Positions 16,314 through 23,920 of a DNA stretch of 27,322 nt are shown one piece after another. Source of the DNA: JAAEKA01 sp049299095 (GTDB lineage: Bacteria; Chloroflexota; Anaerolineae; JAAEKA01); NCBI GenBank assembly GCA_049299095.1, contig JBAQWV010000009.1:1-27322 (forward strand), written 5' to 3'. The notes under the pieces are model-generated. The model saw nothing but the letters and a program-made list of their open reading frames with translations, was not told the DNA's origin and made no database searches. The position numbers and the translations under genes were made by a program. Each line of letters begins with the position of its first letter. The first letter of the stretch is position 1.

Positions 16314-18757
16314 CTGTGCGACTACGCGCCCTGGCGACTTCCATAGCCGCAGCGGAGATATGGGCGGCAGTACTCCTTTTAGCTGCCAGCTTCACATCAA
16401 CAAGAGCACTGCCGATTGCGCTGGGAGTGGCCCTCCTCTTCTGGCCTGTTCGCTGGCTCGCTTATGGGCATCTCACGCTGCGCAGCGCGGCTGACTGGCC
16501 CGCCGCTTTGCTGCTGTTAACCTTGCCAGTCACCTTGTGGGCCACCGCCTTTCCTGATGTAACAAGGTTTGAAGTTTTGCGACTCGTAAGCGGACTGGCG
16601 CTTTACTACGCAATTATCAACTGGGCAGCGCACAGCAATTCCCAACGTCACTTACGCTGGTTGACCATCGGCTTGTTTGCTATTGGATTAGGTCTGGCAT
16701 TGATCGCCCCCATCACAGTAGGATGGACTGGCTCCGAAAAATTCCCACTGATCCCTGCCAGTCTCTACAACTCCTTACCCGTGACTGAATCTATTAACCC
16801 GAACGTTATGGCGGGCGCATTGGTCCTCCTCTTGCCGTTGGCACTAGCCTTGCCCTTCTTCGCCTGGCGCAATCTACGCTGGTTTGAACGGTTGCTCACA
16901 GTCATTACCGCCCTGGCAATGTTGGTGATCCTGGTGATTAGCAAATCGCGCGGTGGGCTGTTGGCTCTTGGAGCTGTACTGACCCTGCTGGCTGTTTTGC
17001 GCTGGCGTCGCGGCTGGCTACTGCTGCCCGGCGGAGTCCTGATTACCGGGATCTTTCTCTGGTGGATCGGGCCAAGCAGGGTGTTAGAGATGCTGACAGC
17101 CAGTCAGGCTCTGGGCGGCTTGGATGGCCGGTTGGAAGTATGGTCGCGCGGCTTTTACATGGTGCAGGATTTTCCCTTCACCGGTATTGGCATGGGAACC
17201 TTCCACCAGACCGTTAATCTTCTCTACCCGATGCTTCTAGCCAATTTCGATGTGAATATTCCCCATGCTCATAATCTGCCCTTGCAGGTTGCTGTTGACT
17301 TGGGGCTGCCCGGCTTGATTGTCTGGTTGGCAATTCTATTTTTAATGATCTACGGCGCAGGAGCGGTCTATCGGTACGGCAAACACACAAACAATCGCTG
17401 GCTCGCCGGCCTGGGTGCGGGCCTGTTGGGTAGTCAGGTAGTATTGCTCGTCCACGGTATGCTGGATGCGACTGTCTGGGGCACACGACCGGCGATCCTG
17501 TTATGGGCCGTGTGGGGATTAACCACAGCCGCGTGGAATCAGATCACCGGCCTTGCAGCCACCCGCACGCTGAAAAACGATCACCTAGCGGTCGTGGGAG
17601 AAACACAGGCGGATAGTCCATTGCTGGCAACGCAAAAGCAATCTGCGCCCAAAAGTACGATAACGAAATCTGGAATGAAAACAACTCAACCGCATCGCAC
17701 TGTTCTGTTGGGTATAGCTGCGTTGTTTCTGTTGACCAGTGCGGCCTGCTTCTCAGCACCAACCCCGGCTGCATTGCCAGCATTGCAGCTTACCCAGATC
17801 CCAACGTCAACGCCAACATTCACCCCAACCCGCGCCGCCATCCGGCTGCCAATATCAACACCTACTTCCACCCCATCTTATCTGGTCACCACAATCGCAA
17901 CCGGTGAGACCCTGACGCTGGGTGACTTGGAGCTAACCATCTCGCCAATCTCAACGGAGGAGGCCACATCCGCTGCACAGCCCGGGCGACAACTGGTGCT
18001 GCTGGATTTGGTCATTCAAAACACCGGGGGACAGTTGGTGAGCATCAATGCACCGCATGACTTCATACTTAAGGACAGCACCGACCGGGTTTACCGGATC
18101 AATACTGCTGCTGTGGCGACTATCCGAGGGACCATCCCTGATGTTGATCTGGCACCCGGCGAGGTAGTTCGGGCACAATTAGGCTTCGACCTGCCAGCCA
18201 ATGCCGGTGATCTGACACTTTCCTTTGCCGCGGACAAGTTTAGAGCGGGCAGAATCTTCATACGTTTGCCATCCATCTCAACGGCTCCAGTGGTTGAGGC
18301 AACCCCCATCCTTACCACCACTGCCACCCTCACTGCAACCGCCACCTTGACACCAACGGAGACTGCAACCCCGGTTGCACTCCCCAGCCCAACCGCGCAG
18401 CCGACCGCGACCGCGGCCAATGTAATTGTCGCGCTCCTGGAGCCTGTCGATGGTGGCACGTACGACGGCCAAGTCACGTTCAGTTGGAGCGTGACAGGCA
18501 CAGGTCTGCCCGCCGGACAAGCCTATGAAGTCGTTATTTACCCGGAAGGCCAGGCCCCAATGAGTGCTGGCCTGGGCGTGGCCGCACCCACTGTGAACAC
18601 CACCATTCAGGTTGACCTGGCTGGTCTGGACGCTGACCCGAACTTTCCTCTGGAACCAGGGCCATACTTGTGGGGGGTACGCGTGATAGACCAAAATACC
18701 GGGCAGCCGCTCCGTATGGCTGCCGAGGGCCGACGCTTTATCTTCAAGCGGTTCTAA
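16310..18757 (+). CDS. Wzy/O-antigen-ligase-type membrane protein fused to a lipoprotein-like DUF4352-type module
   Basis: 815 residues from the ATG at 16310, which overlaps the preceding stop. Residues 1-410 are polytopic and carry ISKSRGGLLALG (210-221), GLDGRLEVWSRGFYMVQ (270-286), FTGIGMGTFHQ (290-300) and IPHAHNLPLQVAVDLGLPG (317-335), an O-antigen ligase/polymerase core. After a 45-residue hydrophilic linker, Met456 starts what looks like a complete lipoprotein signal (hydrophobic 465-479, lipobox LTSAAC ending at C480). A Thr/Pro linker follows, then a beta-rich domain (about 525-654), another TATLTATATLTPT linker, and an Ig-like C-terminal domain (about 703-815). The internal ATG (17675) could give a separate lipoprotein, though only CTGGA precedes it. 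Possible causes are loss of a stop or a true fusion. Confidence 0.85.
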   Translation: MTVRLRALATSIAAAEIWAAVLLLAASFTSTRALPIALGVALLFWPVRWLAYGHLTLRSAADWPAALLLLTLPVTLWATAFPDVTRFEVLRLVSGLALYYAIINWAAHSNSQRHLRWLTIGLFAIGLGLALIAPITVGWTGSEKFPLIPASLYNSLPVTESINPNVMAGALVLLLPLALALPFFAWRNLRWFERLLTVITALAMLVILVISKSRGGLLALGAVLTLLAVLRWRRGWLLLPGGVLITGIFLWWIGPSRVLEMLTASQALGGLDGRLEVWSRGFYMVQDFPFTGIGMGTFHQTVNLLYPMLLANFDVNIPHAHNLPLQVAVDLGLPGLIVWLAILFLMIYGAGAVYRYGKHTNNRWLAGLGAGLLGSQVVLLVHGMLDATVWGTRPAILLWAVWGLTTAAWNQITGLAATRTLKNDHLAVVGETQADSPLLATQKQSAPKSTITKSGMKTTQPHRTVLLGIAALFLLTSAACFSAPTPAALPALQLTQIPTSTPTFTPTRAAIRLPISTPTSTPSYLVTTIATGETLTLGDLELTISPISTEEATSAAQPGRQLVLLDLVIQNTGGQLVSINAPHDFILKDSTDRVYRINTAAVATIRGTIPDVDLAPGEVVRAQLGFDLPANAGDLTLSFAADKFRAGRIFIRLPSISTAPVVEATPILTTTATLTATATLTPTETATPVALPSPTAQPTATAANVIVALLEPVDGGTYDGQVTFSWSVTGTGLPAGQAYEVVIYPEGQAPMSAGLGVAAPTVNTTIQVDLAGLDADPNFPLEPGPYLWGVRVIDQNTGQPLRMAAEGRRFIFKRF

Positions 18758-18776
18758 ACGCCGCGCTTGATGCTTT

Positions 18777-18781
18777 AGGAG
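18777..18781 (+). promoter_or_regulatory. Ribosome binding site of the free-standing lipoprotein
   Basis: AGGAG sits six bases before the ATG at 18788. It is a strong site in contrast to the weak context of the internal ATG at 17675 of the fused paralogue. Confidence 0.6.
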
Positions 18782-18787
18782 AGCTAC

Positions 18788-19414
18788 ATGGGATTAAAAC
18801 AGGGCCGCACCTGGCAACGACGACAACTATTTACACTCTGTCTGACGGCTATCTTGATGATAGTTGCCGCTTCGTGTACGTCAACATTGACACCCGTCCC
18901 GCTGCCCGCGCTGCGCCCCACCGACACACCTGCGCCCACGGCGACGCCCACTTCAATCCGAACCCGCGAGCCATTGCCAATGCTGATTACAACGCCCACA
19001 GCAACACCCGCTTATTTGATCACAACCATTGCAGATGGTCAGACTCTTTCGCTAGGCAACCTGGAGCTGACTGTCAGTCGCGTGCTTACCTCCACGCTTG
19101 CAACACCACCGGTTGTAGAAGAAGGACGTCAACTGGTAATTTTGGACGTCGTTATTCAAAATACAGGTAACAGCGTGGTGAGCATTAACTCAGGGCGTGA
19201 ATTGGTACTCAAAGACAGCACCAATCAAGTGTACAAAATCAACCCAGCAGCAGTAACCGCGGTTGAGGGGACAACCCTTGACATTGACTTGGCGCCGGGC
19301 GAGACCGTCAGAGGGCGCACAGGGTTCGACGTGCCCGCCCAAGCTGGCGAGTTAACGCTCGTCTTTAGTGCGGACAAATTCGCAGCCGGCAGAATCCTTG
19401 TAAGTTTGCCTTAG
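18788..19414 (+). CDS. Predicted lipoprotein, DUF4352-like, paralogue of the upstream C-terminal module
   Basis: 208 residues. RRQLFTLCLTAILMIVAASC is a lipoprotein signal with the modified Cys at 30. A Thr/Pro linker (about 35-72) leads into a beta-rich domain (about 73-208). By hand alignment, about 61 of 97 positions from GRQLV to the C-terminal LP match residues 558-654 of the preceding protein, including VIQNTG, LKDST, DLAPGE and ADKF. The two genes are therefore a tandem duplication; this copy lacks the second linker and the Ig-like domain. It is expected on the outer face of the cytoplasmic membrane. DUF4352/telokin-like domains are widespread in secreted Gram-positive-type proteins, but their ligand is unknown. 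The gene is 30 bases downstream of the fusion. Confidence 0.8.
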   Translation: MGLKQGRTWQRRQLFTLCLTAILMIVAASCTSTLTPVPLPALRPTDTPAPTATPTSIRTREPLPMLITTPTATPAYLITTIADGQTLSLGNLELTVSRVLTSTLATPPVVEEGRQLVILDVVIQNTGNSVVSINSGRELVLKDSTNQVYKINPAAVTAVEGTTLDIDLAPGETVRGRTGFDVPAQAGELTLVFSADKFAAGRILVSLP

Positions 19415-19420
19415 CTGCTT

Positions 19421-19448
19421 TTGCCTTTGATCATATTGTGAATACAAT
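19421..19448 (+). promoter_or_regulatory. Possible promoter overlapping a short palindrome
   Basis: TTGCCT (19421-19426) and TACAAT (19443-19448) are spaced by 16 bases upstream of the BY-kinase gene. The -10 box lies in the palindrome ATTGT-GAAT-ACAAT (19435-19448), which could be a small operator. Match to consensus is moderate, and the gene may equally be read from the upstream operon. Confidence 0.3.
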
Positions 19449-19505
19449 CTGATTGCATTCTTTTTCCCTCTGTTTAAACATAGGGTGTGGCAGGAAATTG
19501 AGACA

Positions 19506-21185
19506 ATGGAACTTCGTACTTACTTAAATTTAATACGTAAATGGCTCTGGATGATTTTGTTGGCAGCGGTGTTAGCTGGCACTGTCACCTTCCTCATTAG
19601 TCGCCAACAAGTGCCGATCTACCGCGCGACTTCGACTATTCTCATCAATCAGGCGCGGTCGGCCACTCAATCCACTGATTACACAGACTTGCTGATGAGC
19701 CAAAGCATTGCCCATACCTACGCGCAAATGCTTCAGGATTGGGAAGTGCTGGATCACGTGGTCGCCCAGTTAGGCTTGCCGGGCAACTTCGAACAAATCA
19801 GAAAAGATTTTCACGTCGGGATTAGCGTTGTTCCAGTGCGCGACACCCAACTCGTCAATATACAGGTTGAATCCAGCAATCCTGAATTGTCCGCGGCTAT
19901 TGCCAATACCATGCCGGACATCTTTGGTGACATCAACCAGAAGCGACAATTGGCTCGCTATGATGCAACGCGGCAGGAACTTCAGCAAGATATTACTACG
20001 ATCGAAACTGAGATTGCATCAACCCAGCAGGCACTGAGCGAGCTTACTGCGCTGGATACCCCAGCTCAGCAGGCTGAACAGTTGCGACTACAGGGGGCCT
20101 TGCGCCGCTACGAAGCCAGCTACACAGCCCTGCTCAATAGCTTGGAAGAGTTGCGTCTAACCGAGGCGCAAACTGCCGACGCCATCACCACCACATCTGT
20201 GGCCAAAGCCCCCCCAAAGTCTGTTCGTCCGCGCGTTTTGGTCAGCACGTTATTGGCGCTGATCGTAGGCGCAATGCTAGGGCTGGCCATAGCCTGGTTG
20301 CTGGAATACCTCGATGATACAGTCAAGACTCCTGATGATATTCAAGAACTCGTAGGACTGGTTACTCTGGGTGGTGTGGTTAAGCTAGAAGGAGACTCTG
20401 CTGACCAACGCTTGGTGATGCGCGACACGCCTAAGTCTCCCAGCGCAGAAGCTTATCGCGTCCTGCGCACCAATTTACAGTTTGCTTCGGTGGATAAGCC
20501 CCTGACCACCATGCTTGTTACCAGTTCAGGGCCGGGCGAAGGCAAGTCCACTACGACATCCAATCTGGCTGTCGCCATTGCTCAGAGTGGCAAACGCGTG
20601 ATTCTAGTAGACGCCGATTTACGGCGCCCCTCCCTGCATCGTATGTGGCGCTTGCCCAACAACGTCGGATTGAGCACAGCGTTGCTGGACAAGAGTGGCA
20701 GTCCGGCTGCTTACTTGCAACAGAGCGACGTAACGAACCTGCGAATCATGACCACCGGTTCTATTCCACCCAATCCGGCAGAGCTGCTCAACTCAACGCG
20801 CATGCATGAGATGATCGAAATCCTCAAGAGCAAGGCGGACGTGGTTCTCTTTGACACACCGCCTGTTTTAGCAGTCACTGATGCTCCAATTCTGGCTGGT
20901 CAGGTTGACGGCACAGTATTGGTGGTGGGCGCTGGGGAAACACGCCGTGAGATGTTAACCCAGACCCTCCAAAGACTAAAAACCGTCGGTATTCAGCCGT
21001 TGGGTGCAGTACTTAATAAGATGACTGAGCGCAAAAGCGGCTACTACTATTACTCTTATTATCACTACGCCAGTCGCTATGGTGATGCAGACAATAACGA
21101 TGGTAATAGTCGCAAAACCGATAACAACCAGCAGTCGCGGCGCACCTCAGGACGGCGCAAGAAAGCGCCCCAAACAACGAGTTGA
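19506..21185 (+). CDS. Wzz chain-length regulator fused to BY-kinase (tyrosine autokinase)
   Basis: 559 residues from ATG 19506; a GTG at 19485 would add seven residues. MELRTYLNLIRKWLW begins the Wzz domain, with membrane helices at about 15-32 and 245-266 and a coiled-coil-prone loop (about 145-220) facing outside. The cytoplasmic BY-kinase has SAEAYRVLRTNLQF (313-326), Walker A GPGEGKST (342-349), Walker A' LVDADLRRP (367-375) and Walker B VVLFDTPP (446-453). The tail YYYYSYYHYASRY (513-525) is the autophosphorylation cluster, followed by a basic, Asn/Gln-rich end. Such proteins control chain length and export through phosphorylation cycles. No outer-membrane OPX gene and no tyrosine phosphatase are in the window. 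It is the last gene before a terminator. Confidence 0.93.
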   Translation: MELRTYLNLIRKWLWMILLAAVLAGTVTFLISRQQVPIYRATSTILINQARSATQSTDYTDLLMSQSIAHTYAQMLQDWEVLDHVVAQLGLPGNFEQIRKDFHVGISVVPVRDTQLVNIQVESSNPELSAAIANTMPDIFGDINQKRQLARYDATRQELQQDITTIETEIASTQQALSELTALDTPAQQAEQLRLQGALRRYEASYTALLNSLEELRLTEAQTADAITTTSVAKAPPKSVRPRVLVSTLLALIVGAMLGLAIAWLLEYLDDTVKTPDDIQELVGLVTLGGVVKLEGDSADQRLVMRDTPKSPSAEAYRVLRTNLQFASVDKPLTTMLVTSSGPGEGKSTTTSNLAVAIAQSGKRVILVDADLRRPSLHRMWRLPNNVGLSTALLDKSGSPAAYLQQSDVTNLRIMTTGSIPPNPAELLNSTRMHEMIEILKSKADVVLFDTPPVLAVTDAPILAGQVDGTVLVVGAGETRREMLTQTLQRLKTVGIQPLGAVLNKMTERKSGYYYYSYYHYASRYGDADNNDGNSRKTDNNQQSRRTSGRRKKAPQTTS

Positions 21186-21238
21186 GCATGTGAGCAAGCC
21201 GCGCGCGAATAATCGTTAGTTTTTCCCAACAGATACCC

Positions 21239-21278
21239 AAGCCCCCTGCACTACCAAGCCGTGCGGGGGGCTTTCTTT
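21239..21278 (+). terminator. Intrinsic terminator closing the polysaccharide locus
   Basis: Arms 21239-21251 (aagccccctgcac) and 21261-21273 (gtgcggggggctt) pair over 13 positions with one mismatch around a 9-base loop, followed by a T-rich run. It lies 54 bases after the BY-kinase stop and before the convergent minus-strand genes. The stretch 21281-21379 holds nothing recognisable. Confidence 0.8.
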
Positions 21279-21379
21279 GTCAGATGCGGCCACCATAAAC
21301 CGAACTACAGGCTAACGTGATCAAAACGGGGATAATCAAGCATGTGGCGGTTCAAGGATGCCAAAGAAATAACGCCTAC

Positions 21380-22843
21380 CTACGAAGCCGACCAGACCAA
21401 CGCCAGCCGGCTGCGATGAACACCATCCAGCGAGGTGTACAAAATCGTCTGCCCGTCCAGCACGATTAAATCTGCGTGGCCGAGGCCGATGTTACCAGGC
21501 AAATCCACCAGCAGCGGATTGTTGGCGTACACTTCCCACGGCCCGTCGGCCACACCCGCCGTCGTGCGCGCCAGCCCCAGCCCGAACTGCGTGTCACCCG
21601 CATCGCCGCGCGCTGGCCCGCGCACCCCCTCGAACAGCATGTACAACTGATCGCCCACGCGCAGGATTTCGGCGGAACTGAGCGTGCGGAAGCCGAAGTA
21701 AGGATTAGCCGTCCCGCCCGTCGCATCCACCGGCCCATAGCTGGCCGCGCCGGTAAAGAGCGGATTGGCCGCGCAGCGTCGGAATGTGTTGGCCGACTGC
21801 CCCACTGCGCCGTAGGCACAGCCCATGCTGCCAGGGTTTTGCCCCTGCGCGAAAAACACCGTGACAACACCGTTTTCGATCCAGAGGCCCGGCGGCCCAC
21901 CCGCCAGACATTGATAATCATAGGGTACGAAAGGATGCACGCCGATGCGCTCCGCAGTGGAACAAGTGCGATACCAGCGATACCAGATGCCGGTATCGCG
22001 CACCTGTTCTGGCAGGCTCCAAGTGACACCGTCCAGTGAACGGCGCAAGATCACGTTGCCACGCCACTCATAGGCCGCGTACCAAATGCCGTCGGCGGTA
22101 GCCACGCGCGGATATTGCTGCTGGCTGATGTGATCGAAGGTCTCCCGGCACGGACACTGACGGCAGGTAAATTGGCAGGTGGGACGACCAGCGGTGGCAA
22201 AGCTCATGCCCCCATCCGTACTGCGATAGACCACCGTGCAGCCAGGAAACTCTACCGCAGCGCCGCACTGATCCACCGCGTCCGCGGAACGCTGGCTGGC
22301 GTGCAGATACGACCACAGCTCGCCATTAGCCATGCGCATCGTATCCGATTCGCCCATCGGCAAGCCGGTATCCTGCACCTGGAGTTCAAAATGCGCCTTG
22401 CCCTCCCACAGGTCCGCCAGCGTGGGGTGGCCGTTGGCACCAGGTGTTTGCAGCGGCGCTGGCTCCGGCGCGCGCGTTTGCGCCACGATATGCGTAAAAA
22501 CAGGCGTGGTTCCCGCGCTCCAAATGTAAGCCTGCTGGCCTGCATAGCGAATTTCCCACCAAGTGGCGTTATCTGTGGCCGCGACCGGCAAGATCAAATC
22601 GCCCGCCTTCATGCGCCCCAGAATCATGGCGGTAGTGGAAGGCTGGGCGCGCACGTTGAGCGTGGTCGCTGTCACGCGTACCGCAGACAGCGCAGGTGTC
22701 CAGCTCGCCACCAATGCCTCGGTATCAATTGGTGTACTCGGCGCGGCCGCAACGGGCCGCACAACGCCCACCAGGATCACTGCCACAATCATCAACCAAT
22801 GCCTCATCATGCGTCCGAAATGGTGTGAACAAAAACGAAACAT
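21380..22843 (-). CDS. Secreted SH3b-domain protein with sialidase/GH43-like beta-propeller
   Basis: 487 residues from ATG 22843 (GGGGAT precedes it); the frame also has a TTG at 22858 and an ATG at 22810. A hydrophobic signal (HWLMIVAVILVGVVRPVAAA) is followed by a bacterial SH3 domain (VTATTLNVRAQPSTTAMILG through TWWEIRYAGQQAYIW). A Pro-rich linker leads to repeated blades such as VYRSTDGGMSFA, ILRRSLDGVTWSLPEQV and GPWEVYANNP. The blades resemble Asp-box (SxDGxxW) propellers of sialidases or GH43-type glycosidases. The segment CQFTCRQCPC is Cys-dense. No complete catalytic triad can be assigned, so it may bind rather than cleave glycans. It is convergent with the polysaccharide operon and visibly GC-richer. 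Confidence 0.72.
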   Translation of the reverse strand: MFRFCSHHFGRMMRHWLMIVAVILVGVVRPVAAAPSTPIDTEALVASWTPALSAVRVTATTLNVRAQPSTTAMILGRMKAGDLILPVAATDNATWWEIRYAGQQAYIWSAGTTPVFTHIVAQTRAPEPAPLQTPGANGHPTLADLWEGKAHFELQVQDTGLPMGESDTMRMANGELWSYLHASQRSADAVDQCGAAVEFPGCTVVYRSTDGGMSFATAGRPTCQFTCRQCPCRETFDHISQQQYPRVATADGIWYAAYEWRGNVILRRSLDGVTWSLPEQVRDTGIWYRWYRTCSTAERIGVHPFVPYDYQCLAGGPPGLWIENGVVTVFFAQGQNPGSMGCAYGAVGQSANTFRRCAANPLFTGAASYGPVDATGGTANPYFGFRTLSSAEILRVGDQLYMLFEGVRGPARGDAGDTQFGLGLARTTAGVADGPWEVYANNPLLVDLPGNIGLGHADLIVLDGQTILYTSLDGVHRSRLALVWSAS

Positions 22844-22877
22844 TATGTAAATCCCCAAAGCTTGTGACGATGCGCTG

Positions 22878-23918
22878 TTACCCTGCCGAACCCCAGGCAG
22901 TCAGGAAACAGACGGCGGCTTGGCCCAGCCGTTCCAACTGGTAGCCCCCTTCCTGCACGATCAATGTGGGCAGAGCCAGCCCCGCCAACTGTTGACCGAT
23001 CTGCGTCAGACCATCCATCGTCACATGAAAACCGCCGGAAGTCGCCGACGGGTCGCCCTCCAGCAGGTCAAAACCTGCGGAGATCACCAAAAAAGCGGGC
23101 TGAAAGGCGCGCACAGCCTGCACTGCCTCGTCCAGCGCCGCCAGATAGGCGGTGTCATCCGTGCGCGCGGGCAACGGCCAGTTGCGATTGGTCCCGCGGC
23201 CCGCGCCCTCGCCCGTTTCGTCCGCGCCACCCCAGAAGTAGGGGTATTCCTCGTTCGGGTCAGCGTGCAACGAACAGGTCAGTACTGCGGGATCGCTGTA
23301 AAAGATGTCCTGTGTGCCGTTGCCGTGGTGATAATCTATGTCCACGATTGCTACCCGCTGCCCGCTGCGCTGTTGCAGCCAGCGTGCAGCAATGGCCGCA
23401 TTGTTCAGATAACAGTAACCACCGTACTGACTGTGCCCGGCGTGATGACCGGGCGGGCGACAGAGTGCATACACGGCGCGGTCGCCCTCCCACACACGCG
23501 CGGCCGCGCTCAGTGCGGTCTGGGCGCTCCAGTAGGCCGCGGCCCAGGTACCAGCCAGTAGCGGGCAGTCGCGGTCCAGCGCGTAATAACCCGCCTGCTG
23601 CTGAACTGTGCAGGGACGATGCTGCCAGCCGCGCACAGCGAAGTAGCCGCTAGGCCACAGAGGCAAATCGTCCACTGGATCGCGGCGACTGCGTGCATAG
23701 CCATCCTGCAAAAACGCCACGAAATCAGCGTCATGCGCGGCCTGCAGCGGAGCCAGACCGTGATCTTCGGGCGCGTGCAGCGGCGGAAAACCAGCCCCAG
23801 CCAGCGCGGCCAGAATCACCTCCACCCGCTCCGGCGTTTCGTCGTAACGGTCGGGGTAGCCGGAGAAGCTGGCACAAGTGGTGTGCAGACGGTGCTGCGC
23901 GGCAACGACCCCCTGCAT
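22878..23918 (-). CDS. Histone-deacetylase-family amidohydrolase (acetylpolyamine amidohydrolase-like)
   Basis: 346 residues. RPPGHHAGHSQYGGYCYLNN (154-173) has the tandem active-site histidines H158-H159. VDIDYHHGNGTQDIFY (192-207) supplies zinc ligands D195 and H197, and SAGFDLLEGDP (280-290) supplies D284. EGGYQLE (323-329) contains the catalytic Tyr326. All key residues are present, so an active zinc deacetylase is expected, acting on acetylated polyamines, acetyl-lysine or another N-acetyl compound. The class II/bacterial type is favoured by the overall pattern. Its ATG starts only two bases after the stop of the deoxynucleoside kinase gene, so the two are translationally coupled. No functional link between them is obvious. 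Confidence 0.92.
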   Translation of the reverse strand: MQGVVAAQHRLHTTCASFSGYPDRYDETPERVEVILAALAGAGFPPLHAPEDHGLAPLQAAHDADFVAFLQDGYARSRRDPVDDLPLWPSGYFAVRGWQHRPCTVQQQAGYYALDRDCPLLAGTWAAAYWSAQTALSAAARVWEGDRAVYALCRPPGHHAGHSQYGGYCYLNNAAIAARWLQQRSGQRVAIVDIDYHHGNGTQDIFYSDPAVLTCSLHADPNEEYPYFWGGADETGEGAGRGTNRNWPLPARTDDTAYLAALDEAVQAVRAFQPAFLVISAGFDLLEGDPSATSGGFHVTMDGLTQIGQQLAGLALPTLIVQEGGYQLERLGQAAVCFLTAWGSAG

Positions 23919-23920
23919 GG

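Noticed and set aside
19485..19505. Upstream GTG start for the BY-kinase
   Set aside because: It adds only seven residues. The ATG at 19506 gives the usual MELRxYL-type N-terminus and has AGGAAA upstream.
21476..22039. 187-codon frames on both strands over the propeller gene
   Set aside because: They are by-products of high GC content over a clear minus-strand gene. Translations are Arg/Ala-rich without motifs.
22115..22828. 237-codon plus-strand frame opposite the SH3b/propeller gene
   Set aside because: It is an antisense shadow. The minus-strand frame has a signal peptide and domain motifs.
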